Of a DNA stretch of 64,000 bases, positions 18,232 through 27,996 are shown piece after piece. A program made the translations under genes and the position numbers. How positions within the stretch are numbered: position 1 is the first letter of the stretch; each line of letters starts with the position of its first letter. Source of the DNA: Burkholderiales bacterium (lineage in GTDB: Bacteria > Pseudomonadota > Gammaproteobacteria > Burkholderiales > Eutrophovitaceae); the NCBI GenBank assembly GCA_035560005.1, contig DATMAN010000063.1, positions 1-64,000 of the forward strand, written 5' to 3'. The notes beneath the pieces are model-generated. The model did no database searches and was not told the origin of the DNA. It was given only the letters and a program-made list of their open reading frames with translations.

Positions 18232-19332
18232 ATGGCGGATTTGAGGATTACCGGTCTGCACAAGTACTACGGCAACGTGCACGCCGTGCGCGGGATCGAC
18301 CTAGAGATCCCGGCTGGCGAGTTCACGGTGCTGGTCGGCCCGTCCGGGTGCGGCAAGAGCACGCTGCTGCGCACGATCGCGGGGCTGGAGGACGCGGACG
18401 AAGGCGTCATCGAGATCGGAGGCCAGCCGGTCACCCATCTCCCGCCGCGCGAGCGCGACATCGCGATGGTATTCCAGAATTACGCGCTGTATCCGTACAT
18501 GAAGGTGTACGACAACATCGCCTTCGGACTGCGCTCGCGCAGGACTCCGGAAGCCGAGATCGCACCCAAGGTGCGCGGCGCCGCGAAAATGCTCGCCATC
18601 GAACATCTGCTCGACCGCTATCCACGCCAGCTCTCCGGCGGGCAGCTGCAGCGCGTGGCGATCGGCCGTGCCATCGTTCGCAATGCCCGCCTCTACCTGT
18701 TCGACGAACCGCTGTCCAACCTCGACGCCCAGTTGCGAGACGAAATGCGCAGCGAGATCAAGCGCCTGCACCAGGAGCTGGGCAAGACCATGATCTACGT
18801 CACGCACGATCAAATCGAGGCGATGACCATGGCCGACCGCATCGTGCTGCTGCGCGACGGCGTGATCGAGCAGGCTGGCGCGCCGCTCGACCTCTACGAA
18901 CGCCCGGCCACCAAATATGTCGCCGGCTTTCTCGGTTCGCCGTCCATGAACTTCATTACCGCCGACCTGACGGAAGCGAACGGCGGGCTCGCGCTGCAGC
19001 TTGCCGATGGCACGGCACTGAGGCTGCCTGCGTCCCGCCAGGACAGGTACGCTGCGCATCGCGGGCGGCCGGTCGTTCTCGGCGTGAGACCGGAGCACAT
19101 GAGCCGCGCGCAGGCCGGGGAACTCAGGGCGGGCTTCGCACGTCATGCGGCGACCATCGACCTGGTCCAGCCGACCGGCTCGCGCACTTACGCGACGTTC
19201 AAGCTCGGCGGGGTGGAGACGGTGGCCGAGCTGCATGCGCACGACGTTTCGCAGCCCGGCGAACGCATCGAGCTTGCGATCGACATGAATCGGGTCGTGC
19301 TGATCGACCCGTCGACCGAGAGAGTGCTTTGA
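18232..19332 (+). CDS. sugar ABC transporter ATP-binding protein, UgpC/MalK type
   Basis: ATPase subunit, 366 residues, the usual length for this family. Walker A is GPSGCGKST near residue 38, the Q-loop is QNYALYPY, the signature is LSGGQ near residue 134, Walker B is LYLFDEP and the switch His is VTHDQ. The C-terminal third is the MalK-like regulatory OB-fold domain. It powers the two permeases encoded just upstream and may be shared with other sugar importers. Confidence 0.95.
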   Translation: MADLRITGLHKYYGNVHAVRGIDLEIPAGEFTVLVGPSGCGKSTLLRTIAGLEDADEGVIEIGGQPVTHLPPRERDIAMVFQNYALYPYMKVYDNIAFGLRSRRTPEAEIAPKVRGAAKMLAIEHLLDRYPRQLSGGQLQRVAIGRAIVRNARLYLFDEPLSNLDAQLRDEMRSEIKRLHQELGKTMIYVTHDQIEAMTMADRIVLLRDGVIEQAGAPLDLYERPATKYVAGFLGSPSMNFITADLTEANGGLALQLADGTALRLPASRQDRYAAHRGRPVVLGVRPEHMSRAQAGELRAGFARHAATIDLVQPTGSRTYATFKLGGVETVAELHAHDVSQPGERIELAIDMNRVVLIDPSTERVL

Positions 19333-19335
19333 TAA

Positions 19336-19389
19336 TGGAAACACGGAGGAAAGCCGACGCTCAAGACGAATGTGTCCTCCGTGGTTCCA
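19336..19389. repeat. hairpin-forming intergenic repeat, copy 3
   Basis: TGGAAACACGGAGGA (19336-19350) and TCCTCCGTGGTTCCA (19375-19389) are inverted repeats with one mismatch and a 24-base spacer. It fills the gap between the ATPase gene and the lactonase gene and has no T run. Confidence 0.6.
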
Positions 19390-19418
19390 GTCGCTTCCAA
19401 TAGAGAGGAACCAACAAG

Positions 19419-21377
19419 ATGAAGAACGCTTCGCAGGCGATCAAACTCTGCGGCACCGAGCAGCCGGACCTCGTCGGACGCATCCTGAAGGCGGGGCCGA
19501 TGGAGGTGGAATTCGACAACGGCCAGTTGCGCTATCTGAAAGTCGACGGCGTCGAGGTGCTGCGTGCGATCGGCTTTCTGGTGCGCGACGAGAACTGGGG
19601 CACCTACGTGCCGAAGATCAGCGACCTGAAGATCGAGGAGCGCCGCGAATCATTTTCCGTGTCGTTTCATGCGGTCTGCAGCCGGCCGGGCCAGGAGATC
19701 GCGTACGACGCCGAAATCCAAGCCACGCCGAACAGTCTCGAGTTCACCGGCACCGCGGTTCCGAAGACCGACTTCCTGACCGCGCGTACCGGCTTCGTGG
19801 TGCTGCATCCGCTCAAGGGCGTGGCCGGGTGCCCGGTCACCGTCGAACATGTCGACGGCAAGATCGTCAATGCGAAGTTCCCCGAGCGGGTCGATCCGGT
19901 CCAGCCATTCCTCAACATTCGCGCGCTCACGCACGAAGTGCTGCCAGGTCTGAAGGCGACGGTACGCATGGAGGGCGACACCTGGGAGATGGAAGATCAC
20001 CGCAACTGGACCGACGCCTCGTTCAAGACCTATGTGCGCCCGCTGTCGCTGCCCTGGCCGTACACGCTCAAGGCCGGCGAGACCGTGAAACAGTCGATCA
20101 AGGTCACGCTCTCCGGCTCGGCCAAGGCCCGGGCCGGGGGCGCCGTGCCGAGCGGCATCGAGGTGAAGTTGGGCGCGACGATGCGCCAGACGCTGTTGCC
20201 GGTCGGGCTCGGCGTGCCGGCCGAGGAAGTCGAGCACGCGGTCAAACGGCTCGATCTGGTGCGGCTCGCGGCGCCACGCCTGCTGCAGTGCCATTTCGAT
20301 CCGCGGCAGAAACATGGACTCGCGGAGCTGTACGGCTACCGGCTGCTCAGCGAAGCGTGCGGCGCCGATGCAATCCTGGAAATCGTGGTCGAAAGCCTGG
20401 ATGAATACGCGAAGGAGCTGCAAGGCGTCGCCGCGCTGGTCAAGGAGTCCGGCCTCAAGCTCTCCGGCGTGGCGCTGTGCCCGGTGGGCGATCTGAAGGC
20501 CGTGCTTCCGGGCGGCGCGCGTCCCCCGGCACCCGCACTGGAAAAGCTGTACGCGGCCGCGCGCGCGGCTTTTCCCGGGGTCGAGCTGGGCGGCGGGATG
20601 TTCTCCTTCTTCACCGAACTGAACCGCAAGCATCCACCGGCGCACTTGCTCGATTTCGTGATGAACACGACCTGCCCGATCGTGCACGCGGCCGACGACC
20701 GCTCGGTCATGGAAACGCTGGAAGCACTGCCCTACCAGGTGCAGACCGCACGCTCGTTCATCGGCAAGACGGCGTATCGCGTGGGGCCGAGCGCGATCGG
20801 TTGCCGCGACAATCCGCACGGCAAGACCTTCACGCCGAATCCGGACAACGAGCGCGTCTGCCTGGCGAAGATGGACCCGCGGCAGCGCGGCCTGTTCGGC
20901 GCGGCGTGGACGCTCGGCTACATCGCCACCTTCGCGCGCACCGGCATCGCCTCGCTCACGCTCGGCGCACCCACGGGCCCGCTGGGATTCATCTACCGCA
21001 AGACCGACTACAGGCAGCCCTACTACGACGAGCTCGCCGGTCCCGCGGTCTATCCCGCCTTCCATGTGGTGAGCGGCGTGGCGCGTGGCGCGGGCCGCAA
21101 GCTCGTTTCGGCGACCTCGTCGGACAGCCAGAAAGTCGAATGCCTCGCCTACCGCGCAACGGGCGGCACCACCGTGTGGCTGGCGAATCTCACCGCGAAG
21201 CAGCAGCCGGTGAAACTCGCCGGGGTGGCGCAAACGGCGTTCGGCACACTGCTCGACGAAGACAGCTTCGAGACGGCCACCGCCGACCCGCGCGGTTTCC
21301 AGCGGACCTGGAAGGCGATGAAGAACTCGTTGACACTGAAGCCCTACGGCGTTGCAATCCTGTCGCTGAGCGACTAG
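19419..21377 (+). CDS. apnL: D-apionate-lactonase-like protein
   Basis: Large cytosolic protein, 652 residues with no signal peptide. The N-terminal third carries blocks I associate with D-apionate lactonase (ApnL): FLVRDENWGTYVP near residue 55, FVVLHPLKGVAGCPVTVEH near 125, and DHRNWTDASFKTYVRPLSLP near 195. ApnL hydrolyses D-apionolactone to D-apionate in apiose catabolism. The gene follows a complete sugar ABC transporter and precedes an MFS transporter, which fits uptake and breakdown of a branched pentose or its lactone. The downstream apionate enzymes (oxidoisomerase, decarboxylase, kinase) are not visible here. Family recognition is from memory; a related lactonase with another substrate is possible. 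A good AGAGGAA site precedes ATG 19419. Confidence 0.65.
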   Translation: MKNASQAIKLCGTEQPDLVGRILKAGPMEVEFDNGQLRYLKVDGVEVLRAIGFLVRDENWGTYVPKISDLKIEERRESFSVSFHAVCSRPGQEIAYDAEIQATPNSLEFTGTAVPKTDFLTARTGFVVLHPLKGVAGCPVTVEHVDGKIVNAKFPERVDPVQPFLNIRALTHEVLPGLKATVRMEGDTWEMEDHRNWTDASFKTYVRPLSLPWPYTLKAGETVKQSIKVTLSGSAKARAGGAVPSGIEVKLGATMRQTLLPVGLGVPAEEVEHAVKRLDLVRLAAPRLLQCHFDPRQKHGLAELYGYRLLSEACGADAILEIVVESLDEYAKELQGVAALVKESGLKLSGVALCPVGDLKAVLPGGARPPAPALEKLYAAARAAFPGVELGGGMFSFFTELNRKHPPAHLLDFVMNTTCPIVHAADDRSVMETLEALPYQVQTARSFIGKTAYRVGPSAIGCRDNPHGKTFTPNPDNERVCLAKMDPRQRGLFGAAWTLGYIATFARTGIASLTLGAPTGPLGFIYRKTDYRQPYYDELAGPAVYPAFHVVSGVARGAGRKLVSATSSDSQKVECLAYRATGGTTVWLANLTAKQQPVKLAGVAQTAFGTLLDEDSFETATADPRGFQRTWKAMKNSLTLKPYGVAILSLSD

Positions 21378-21491
21378 AACCTGTTCCAGCCGTCAAGCCC
21401 GCGCAACCGCGGGCGTCGCGAGCACAACCCGAAACCGCACGCAGCGCCGCGCTCGCGGCACTGTTGCGCGAGTCTCGCCACAGGGGGAGCC

Positions 21492-22823
21492 ATGGACGTT
21501 TCGCACAAGAGAGTCATTCTGGCGTCGGCGGTGGGCTCGGCGCTCGAGTGGTACGACTTCTTCATCTACGGGACGGCTGCGGCCCTGGTTTTCGGCGAGC
21601 TGTTCTTTCCCAAGGCCGAGCCGGCGGTCGGCACGCTGCTCGCGTTCGCCACGTTCGGCGTGGGCTTCGTCGCGCGCCCCTTCGGCGGTCTCGTCTTCGG
21701 GCATCTGGGCGACCGGATCGGACGCAAGCCGGTGCTGGTCATGACGCTGCTGCTCGTGGGCGGCGGCACTTTCCTGATCGGCGTGCTGCCGACCTACGAA
21801 TCGATCGGCCTGTGGGCGCCGGCGCTGCTCGTGCTGATGCGCCTGATCCAGGGCTTCGGTGCGGGCGCCGAATACGGCGGTGCGGTGATCATCGCCGTGG
21901 AGCACGCCCCGCCCGGCAAGCGAGGCCTGTTCGGCAGCTGGGCGCCGCTGGGCGTGACGGTGGGAATCCTGCTCGCCAACGGCGTGTTCGCGCTGTTCGC
22001 CGCGCTGCCGCGGGAAGATTTCCTGAGCTGGGGCTGGCGCATACCGTTCCTGCTCAGCATCGTGCTGATCATCGTCGGCCTGTACATCCGCGCCAAGCTT
22101 TCCGAGACACCGGTGTTCACCGAGATCGCGGCCAAGAACAAGGCGGCGCGTTCACCGGTCATCGAAGCGGTGAAGAAGCATCCGCGCGAGTTCCTGGTCG
22201 TGATCGGCGCTCGTCTGGCGGAGAACGGGCTCGGCTACCTGTTTCCGGTGTTCGCGTTGAACTACATGACGCAGCAGCTGCAACTGTCCAAACCGATGAT
22301 CCTGCAGGGCAACATGCTTGCCTACGCGGTGCAGCTCGTCACCATCCCGTTCTTTTCCATCCTTTCGGACAAGGTCGGCAGGCGGCCGGTGTACATGGGC
22401 GGTGCGCTGTTCTCGGCGGCGTTTGCCTTTCCCTTTTTCATGCTGGTCAACACCCAGGTGCAGCCGCTGATCTATCTCGCGCTGGTGCTCGCGATTTCAG
22501 TGGGCGTGGGCGCGATGTTCGGACCGCAGGCGGCCTATTTCGCCGAGCTGTTCGGCGCGCGGCTGCGCTACAGCGGCTTCGCCTTCGCGCGCGAACTGGG
22601 CTCGATCCTGGCGGGCGGACCGGCGCCGTTCATCGCGGGCGCGCTGCTCATGTACGCGGGCGGAGAGCCCTGGCTGGTGGCGGGCTACATGATGCTGCTC
22701 GCGCTGGTAACCGCGGCCGCCGTGTACTGGGGGCCGGAGACCTATCGCAGCGACATCCACGCCGATGTCGCGGAACCCCCTGCGAGGACCGGTCGCGCAG
22801 CGGCGATGCCGGTCGGGGATTGA
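21492..22823 (+). CDS. MFS transporter, metabolite:H+ symporter (MHS) type
   Basis: Proton-coupled secondary importer of the MHS subfamily (ShiA, ProP, KgtP relatives), 443 residues with about twelve helices. The signature features are SALEWYDFFIYGTAAALVF near residue 17, RPFGGLVFGHLGDRIGRKPVL near 60, RLIQGFGAGAEYGGA near 118 and SDKVGRRPVY near 295. GGGGGAG precedes ATG 21492. It lies 114 bp after the lactonase gene on the same strand and may import a related carboxylate. Confidence 0.92.
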   Translation: MDVSHKRVILASAVGSALEWYDFFIYGTAAALVFGELFFPKAEPAVGTLLAFATFGVGFVARPFGGLVFGHLGDRIGRKPVLVMTLLLVGGGTFLIGVLPTYESIGLWAPALLVLMRLIQGFGAGAEYGGAVIIAVEHAPPGKRGLFGSWAPLGVTVGILLANGVFALFAALPREDFLSWGWRIPFLLSIVLIIVGLYIRAKLSETPVFTEIAAKNKAARSPVIEAVKKHPREFLVVIGARLAENGLGYLFPVFALNYMTQQLQLSKPMILQGNMLAYAVQLVTIPFFSILSDKVGRRPVYMGGALFSAAFAFPFFMLVNTQVQPLIYLALVLAISVGVGAMFGPQAAYFAELFGARLRYSGFAFARELGSILAGGPAPFIAGALLMYAGGEPWLVAGYMMLLALVTAAAVYWGPETYRSDIHADVAEPPARTGRAAAMPVGD

Positions 22824-22873
22824 CGCGGTACACGGCGAAGGCAGCGCGCTGCGCTCGTTCGGCGGCGCACCGC

Positions 22874-24352
22874 TCAGCGCATCACGAACGGATTGGCGGT
22901 CGCCGCGCCGGAATTGATCCAGACACTCTTGACCTGCAGGTACTCGCGCACCGCGTCGATGCCGTTCTCGCGCCCGAGTCCCGAATCCTTGTAGCCCCCG
23001 AACGGCGACATGAAGCTCACCGCGCGATAGGTGTTCACCCAGACAGTGCCCGCCTGGATGCGCTCGGCCATGCGGATCGCGCGCGCGATGTCACTGGTCC
23101 ATACGCCCGAGCCGAGGCCGAAGCGCACGTCGTTTGCGATTGCCACTGCTTCGTCCTCGTCGTGGAACTTGATGACCGAGAGCACCGGGCCGAACACCTC
23201 CTCCTGGGCGATGCGCATGCGGTTGTTCACCGCGCCAAAGATGGTGGGCTCGACGAACCAGCCGCTGCCGCATTCGGGCCGGGTGGCCGGGCCTCCCCCC
23301 ATCAGCAGCTCGGCGCCTTCCTGTTTGGCGATCCCGATGTAGTTGAGCACTTTCTCGTACTGCGGGCGCGTGGTGACGGGACCGACCTGCGTGTCGAAGC
23401 TCATCGGATCGCCCATGCGCGCGGTCCGGGCGAGCTTGAGCAGCCGCTCGACGAACTCGTCGTGCAGGCTGTCCTGCAGCAGCAGGCGCGAGCCGGCGAT
23501 GCAGGTCTGTCCGGTGGCGGCGAAGATCCCGGAGACGGCGCCGTTGACCGCGTCCTCGATCTTGGCATCGGCGAACACGATGTTGGGCGACTTGCCGCCG
23601 AGCTCGAGGCTCACGCGCTTGAAGCTCTTCGCCGCCAGCTCGTTGATCGCGCGCCCCGTCGCGTCCGAGCCGGTGAAGGCGATCTTCCTCACCAGAGGAT
23701 GCGCCACCAGTGGCGTGCCCACTTCCTTGCCGAAGCCCGTCACCACATTCACCACGCCGGGCGGGAAACCCGCCTCCTCGACCAGCTTTACGAATTCCAG
23801 CGTCGAAGCCGAGGTGAACTCGGAGGGCTTGACCACCACCGTGCAGCCCGCCGCGAGCGCCGGGGCAAGCTTCCACGCAAGCAGCAGCAGCGGCGAGTTC
23901 CAGGGCGTAATCGCAACCACGACGCCGAGCGGCTCGTGACGCGTGAAGTTGAAGTAGCCCTTCTTGTCCAGCGGGATCACCGTACCCTGGATCTTGTCGG
24001 CCAGCCCCCCGAAGTAGTAGTACCAGTGCGGCACGTAGTTCAGTTGCGCCTGCATCTCGGCGATGAGTTTGCCGTTGTCGCGCACCTCGATCTCGGCCAG
24101 GCGCCCGGCTTCGCGCGCCACCAGATCGCCAAGACGATGCAGCAGCAGCCCGCGCTGGGTCGCCGTGAGCTGCGCCCATGGTCCCGCGCTGAATGCCCGA
24201 TGCGCCGCCTGCACCGCGCGGTCCGCATCCTCGGCGTTGCCGCGCGCGATTCGAGCCCACGGCTGCCCGGTATACGGGTTGTAGCTGTCGAACCATTCGC
24301 CCGACGCCGGATCGACCGACTGTCCATCGATGTACATACGGTACTGCTGCAT
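22874..24352 (-). CDS. NAD(P)-dependent aldehyde dehydrogenase
   Basis: Oxidises an aldehyde to a carboxylic acid; 492 residues, normal length. The Glu base lies in [12 protein letters not shown] near residue 255 and the nucleophilic Cys in [10 protein letters not shown] near residue 290; [10 protein letters not shown]-like [11 protein letters not shown] is the cofactor region, and [13 protein letters not shown] is conserved. ATG 24352 follows AGGGAGGAA; an upstream extension to 24412 has no ribosome site. It is convergent with the MFS gene, divergent from gdhA, and its substrate is not evident. Confidence 0.92.
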   Translation of the reverse strand: MQQYRMYIDGQSVDPASGEWFDSYNPYTGQPWARIARGNAEDADRAVQAAHRAFSAGPWAQLTATQRGLLLHRLGDLVAREAGRLAEIEVRDNGKLIAEMQAQLNYVPHWYYYFGGLADKIQGTVIPLDKKGYFNFTRHEPLGVVVAITPWNSPLLLLAWKLAPALAAGCTVVVKPSEFTSASTLEFVKLVEEAGFPPGVVNVVTGFGKEVGTPLVAHPLVRKIAFTGSDATGRAINELAAKSFKRVSLELGGKSPNIVFADAKIEDAVNGAVSGIFAATGQTCIAGSRLLLQDSLHDEFVERLLKLARTARMGDPMSFDTQVGPVTTRPQYEKVLNYIGIAKQEGAELLMGGGPATRPECGSGWFVEPTIFGAVNNRMRIAQEEVFGPVLSVIKFHDEDEAVAIANDVRFGLGSGVWTSDIARAIRMAERIQAGTVWVNTYRAVSFMSPFGGYKDSGLGRENGIDAVREYLQVKSVWINSGAATANPFVMR

Positions 24353-24476
24353 GCGTTCCTCCCTGTTCTTCACCTTGCCCCGCATTTTCCGATTTCTACG
24401 CGTGATTTGCACGGAGATAAACTCACCGGGCCTTGCCCCGCGTCAGGGGCGAGCGTCCCTTCGTCGAGGAGAAGAC

Positions 24477-25748
24477 ATGAGCGAGCTGTCCTACGTCACC
24501 CCGGCCCCGAGCGGTCCCTGGCAGACCTTTCTTTCGCAGGTCGAGCGCGTCACGCCCTACCTCGGCCCATTGGCGCGCTGGGTGGATTCGCTCAAGCGGC
24601 CCAAGCGCGTGCTCGTGGTCGACGTGCCCATCGAGATGGACGACGGCAGCACGCGCCACTTCGAGGGCTACCGCGTTCAGCACAACCTGTTCCGCGGACC
24701 GGGCAAGGGCGGCGTGCGCTACCACCCGGACGTGACGCTCGAAGAAGTGATGGCGCTCGCGGCGTGGATGTCGATCAAGACCGCCGCGGTCAACCTGCCC
24801 TACGGCGGCGCCAAGGGCGGCATCCGGGTCGACCCGAAGCAACTGTCGATCAAGGAACTGGAGCGCATGACCCGCCGCTACACCAGCGAGATCGGCATCG
24901 TCATCGGACCGCAGCACGACATTCCGGCACCCGATGTCAACACCAACAGCCAGATCATGGCGTGGATGATGGATACCTATTCGATGAACGTGGGCGCCAC
25001 GACGACCGGCGTGGTCACCGGCAAGCCGGTCGACCTCGGCGGATCGCACGGACGGCTGAAGGCCACCGGGCGCGGCGTATTCGTCACCGGCCGCGAAGCG
25101 GCCCGGCGCCTGGGTTTGAATCTCGACGGGGCGCGCGTGGCGCTGCAGGGTTTCGGCAACGTGGGCAGCGCGGCGGCCGAGCTGTTCGTCGGGTCCGGCG
25201 CGAAGGTGGTGGCGGTGCAGGATTCCAGTGGCACGATCGCCAATCCCCAGGGCCTGGACATGTCGGAACTGATGCGTACGCTGCGCCGCGACGGCCACAT
25301 CCATGCCTACAGGAACGGAGAGCGCATGCCCAACGAGGCGTTCTGGGACGTCGATTGCGACATCCTGATTCCGGCCGCGCTGGAAGGTCAGATCACCGCC
25401 GGGCGCGCGCGCCGCATCAAGGCCAGACTGGTGCTCGAGGGCGCCAACGGTCCGACGCTGCCCGAAGCCGACGACGTGCTGCGCGAGCGTGGTGTCCTGG
25501 TGGTGCCGGATGTAATCTGCAACGCCGGCGGAGTGACTGTGAGTTACTTCGAATGGGTGCAGGATTTCTCCAGCTTCTTCTGGACCGAGGACGAGATCAA
25601 CGTCCGCCTGGACAAGATCCTGGTGGGCGCGCTGAAGAGAATCTGGGAAGCCGCAGACCAGCACCGCGTCACGCTGCGCACCGCCGCCTTCGTCATGGCT
25701 TGCGAGCGCATCCTCACGGCGCGCCAGCAGCGCGGGCTTTACCCATGA
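24477..25748 (+). CDS. gdhA: Glu/Leu/Phe/Val dehydrogenase (glutamate dehydrogenase)
   Basis: Oxidative deamination or reductive amination between glutamate and 2-oxoglutarate, 423 residues. The substrate-binding motif [13 protein letters not shown] near residue 78, the catalytic Lys block [10 protein letters not shown] near 107 and the nucleotide-binding [13 protein letters not shown] near 225 are present. The length and motifs fit the hexameric NAD-type enzyme. GAGGAGAAG precedes ATG 24477. It lies 37 bp upstream of the aminotransferase gene, so the two may be co-transcribed, which would place the amino-donor supply next to an aminotransferase. Confidence 0.93.
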   Translation: MSELSYVTPAPSGPWQTFLSQVERVTPYLGPLARWVDSLKRPKRVLVVDVPIEMDDGSTRHFEGYRVQHNLFRGPGKGGVRYHPDVTLEEVMALAAWMSIKTAAVNLPYGGAKGGIRVDPKQLSIKELERMTRRYTSEIGIVIGPQHDIPAPDVNTNSQIMAWMMDTYSMNVGATTTGVVTGKPVDLGGSHGRLKATGRGVFVTGREAARRLGLNLDGARVALQGFGNVGSAAAELFVGSGAKVVAVQDSSGTIANPQGLDMSELMRTLRRDGHIHAYRNGERMPNEAFWDVDCDILIPAALEGQITAGRARRIKARLVLEGANGPTLPEADDVLRERGVLVVPDVICNAGGVTVSYFEWVQDFSSFFWTEDEINVRLDKILVGALKRIWEAADQHRVTLRTAAFVMACERILTARQQRGLYP

Positions 25749-25785
25749 AAACAGATACAGCATCGCACCGGGAGCTTCCTCCGAC

Positions 25786-26883
25786 ATGGAATTCATCGAT
25801 CTGAGATCCCAGTACCGGGCCTTGCGCGAGTCGATCGAGGCGCGCATCGGGCGCGTACTCGCGCACGGGCGGTTCATTCTCGGCCCCGAGGTACGCGAGC
25901 TCGAGACACGCCTGGAAGAATACACGCAGGCCAGGCACTGCATCACCGTGGCCTCCGGAACCGACGCCTTGCTCATCGCGCTCATGGCGCTCGAGGTAAA
26001 GGCCGGCGACGAAGTCATCACGACGACTTTCTCATTCGCCGCCGCAGCGGAGGTCATCGCGCTGCTGGGCGCCCGGCCGGTTCTGGTCGACGTGGAAGCC
26101 GACACCGGCAACATCGATGCGAGCCTGATCGAGGCCGCGATCAGCCCGCGCACGCGCGCGATCGTGCCGGTGTCGCTCTACGGTCAGCCGGCCGACATGG
26201 ACGAAATCAACGCGGCTGCCGCGCGCCATGCGCTGCCGGTTATCGAAGATGCGGCGCAGAGCTTCGGCGCGACCTACAAGGGCCGCAGGAGCTGCAATCT
26301 GTCCACGATCGGTTGCACGAGCTTCTATCCGTCCAAGCCGCTCGGCTGCTATGGAGACGGCGGCGCGATCTTCACCAGCGACGACGCCCTCGCCAGGGCG
26401 ATGCGCGAAATCCGCGTTCACGGCCAGGAAGGCCCGTACCGGCATGCGCGCCTGGGCGTGAACGGCCGGCTGGACACGATCCAGTGCGCCGTCCTGCTGG
26501 CGAAGCTCGAGCGCTTCGACTGGGAAGTGCGGCGCCGTGGCGAGATCGCCGCGCGTTACGACGAACGACTGCGCCCGCTCGAGCCGGCGCTGCGGCCGCT
26601 GCGCGTGAAGCCGGATCGAACCAGCGTCTACGCCCAATACACCGTCCGGGTGCACAAGCGCGAAGCCGTGCGGGCCCGCCTGGGAGAGGCGGGCGTTCCG
26701 ACCGCGGTCCACTATCCGCTGGCCCTGCATCGGCAGCCCGCGTACGCGGCGCTGCGCCTGGCCCACCCCTGCCCCATCGCCGATGCGCTCGCCGAAGAAG
26801 TACTCAGCCTTCCGATGCACGCCGACCTCGACGAGAATAGCCAGGACACGATCGTCGATGCTGTGCGCAAAGCGGTCGTCTGA
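25786..26883 (+). CDS. DegT/DnrJ-family nucleotide-sugar aminotransferase (GnnB candidate)
   Basis: PLP-dependent aminotransferase of 365 residues. GTDALLIALMAL near residue 58 binds PLP phosphate, EDAAQSFGATYKGRR near 158 has the ring-stacking region, and the PLP Lys is in SFYPSKPLGCYGDGG near 183. This subgroup (WbpE, GnnB) aminates 3-keto nucleotide sugars using glutamate. A Gfo/Idh dehydrogenase and an LpxL acyltransferase gene face it across a 160-bp gap, so conversion of 3-keto-UDP-GlcNAc to UDP-GlcNAc3N for lipid A is the best guess. An O-antigen amino sugar is the alternative. Confidence 0.88.
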   Translation: MEFIDLRSQYRALRESIEARIGRVLAHGRFILGPEVRELETRLEEYTQARHCITVASGTDALLIALMALEVKAGDEVITTTFSFAAAAEVIALLGARPVLVDVEADTGNIDASLIEAAISPRTRAIVPVSLYGQPADMDEINAAAARHALPVIEDAAQSFGATYKGRRSCNLSTIGCTSFYPSKPLGCYGDGGAIFTSDDALARAMREIRVHGQEGPYRHARLGVNGRLDTIQCAVLLAKLERFDWEVRRRGEIAARYDERLRPLEPALRPLRVKPDRTSVYAQYTVRVHKREAVRARLGEAGVPTAVHYPLALHRQPAYAALRLAHPCPIADALAEEVLSLPMHADLDENSQDTIVDAVRKAVV

Positions 26884-26892
26884 GCACGAGCC

Positions 26893-26926
26893 GGCGCGAA
26901 ACACGAAAGCGCAAAGAGGAAGCGAC
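26893..26926. repeat. intergenic repeat, single arm, copy 4
   Basis: GGCGCGAAACACGAAAGCGC then AAAGAGGAAGCG is a lone purine-rich arm like those in the hairpin copies. It lies between the convergent aminotransferase and Gfo/Idh genes. Confidence 0.4.
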
Positions 26927-27043
26927 CCAGCCTCCGACCGCAAGCCAAGGCTCAGAGGTTCGTCGAGGGAAACCCGAGCTGCTGCCGTTGCCCTGCTGGT
27001 GATCTTGGTGGTTCCATCGGCTCTTGCTTTGTTCGCGCCCGCT

Positions 27044-27988
27044 TCAGCGCGAATCGCCGCGGATGCGATGATCGATGAGCAGCGCGAGTTCCAGCGCGCG
27101 GCGGCCCTCCTGCGCCGAGGCGGCGTTGCGGGGCAGCCCGCGCACCGCGTCGACGAATGCCGCGAGTTCCGCCTGCAGCTCGTCCCCTTCGGAATAGGCG
27201 ATGCGTTCCAACGCGATGCCGGGAAGCGGGCCGCTGTCCGCATTCGATTCCACGCGCGCAATCTCGACCGAGCGCTCGCGGAAGTCGACGGCGAGGTAGC
27301 AGTCGGACTGGAATACGCGAAGCTTGCGCATCTCCTTCCCGCTCACCCGGCTCGCGGTGACATTGGCCACGCAGCCATTCTCGAACTCGATCCTGGCATT
27401 GGCGATGTCCAGTCCGCCCGTGAGCACCGGCGCCCCATTGGCCCTTACCTCGGCGACCGGTGAATCGGACAGCGAGAGGATGATGTCGAGATCGTGGATC
27501 ATGAGGTCGAGCACGACGTCGACGTCGGTGCCGCGCGGCTTGAATGGAGCGAGTCGATGCGCCTCGATGAAGCGAGGCCGGCTGATGTGCTTGCGTGCCG
27601 CGATGAGCGCCGGATTGAATCGCTCCAGGTGTCCGACACACAGCACCAGTCCCTTGGCCGCGGCCAGACCGACGACGCGATCGGCCTCCTCCAGGGTCGC
27701 CGTGAGCGGCTTTTCGACCAGCAGGTGAATGCCGGCGCCGAGCAGCGCCTCGGCCACTTCCGAGTGGATGCGCGTGGGCACCGCCACCGTGGCGATGTCC
27801 ACGCTGCCGAGCACTGCCCGGTAATCGGTCGCGGTCCGCGCATTCAGCTCGAGGGCGAGTTCCCGGGTCCGCGAGCGATCCGCGTCCACCAGGTACTCGA
27901 GCCGCACGCCGGGCAGTCGCGCGAGGCGCAGGGCATGGCGCGAACCGAAATAGCCCACGCCGATCACCGCCGCGCGCAGAGTTTCCAT
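27044..27988 (-). CDS. Gfo/Idh/MocA oxidoreductase (GnnA candidate)
   Basis: NAD(P)-dependent sugar dehydrogenase, 314 residues from ATG 27988. The Rossmann motif is VIGVGYFGSRHALRLARL at residues 8-25, the catalytic EKPL lies near residue 93, and GHLERFNPALIAARK near 118 and LMIHDLDIILSL near 160 are typical of the UDP-GlcNAc 3-dehydrogenase-like subgroup. It starts 8 bp after the lipid A acyltransferase stop, so the two form an operon. In this context it could oxidise the 3-OH of UDP-GlcNAc ahead of transamination. The substrate is inferred from neighbours only. Confidence 0.87.
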   Translation of the reverse strand: METLRAAVIGVGYFGSRHALRLARLPGVRLEYLVDADRSRTRELALELNARTATDYRAVLGSVDIATVAVPTRIHSEVAEALLGAGIHLLVEKPLTATLEEADRVVGLAAAKGLVLCVGHLERFNPALIAARKHISRPRFIEAHRLAPFKPRGTDVDVVLDLMIHDLDIILSLSDSPVAEVRANGAPVLTGGLDIANARIEFENGCVANVTASRVSGKEMRKLRVFQSDCYLAVDFRERSVEIARVESNADSGPLPGIALERIAYSEGDELQAELAAFVDAVRGLPRNAASAQEGRRALELALLIDHRIRGDSR

Positions 27989-27996
27989 GGAAGCCC

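Noticed and set aside
22841-22852. GCAGCGCGCTGC palindrome as a bidirectional terminator between MFS and ALDH genes
   Set aside because: No T run on either side and the stem is short; common by chance at this GC content.
20477-25804. A very long open plus-strand frame of 1775 codons
   Set aside because: It crosses the lactonase, MFS, ALDH and gdhA genes out of frame or antisense and has Arg/Gly/Ala-rich composition without motifs; an effect of high GC.
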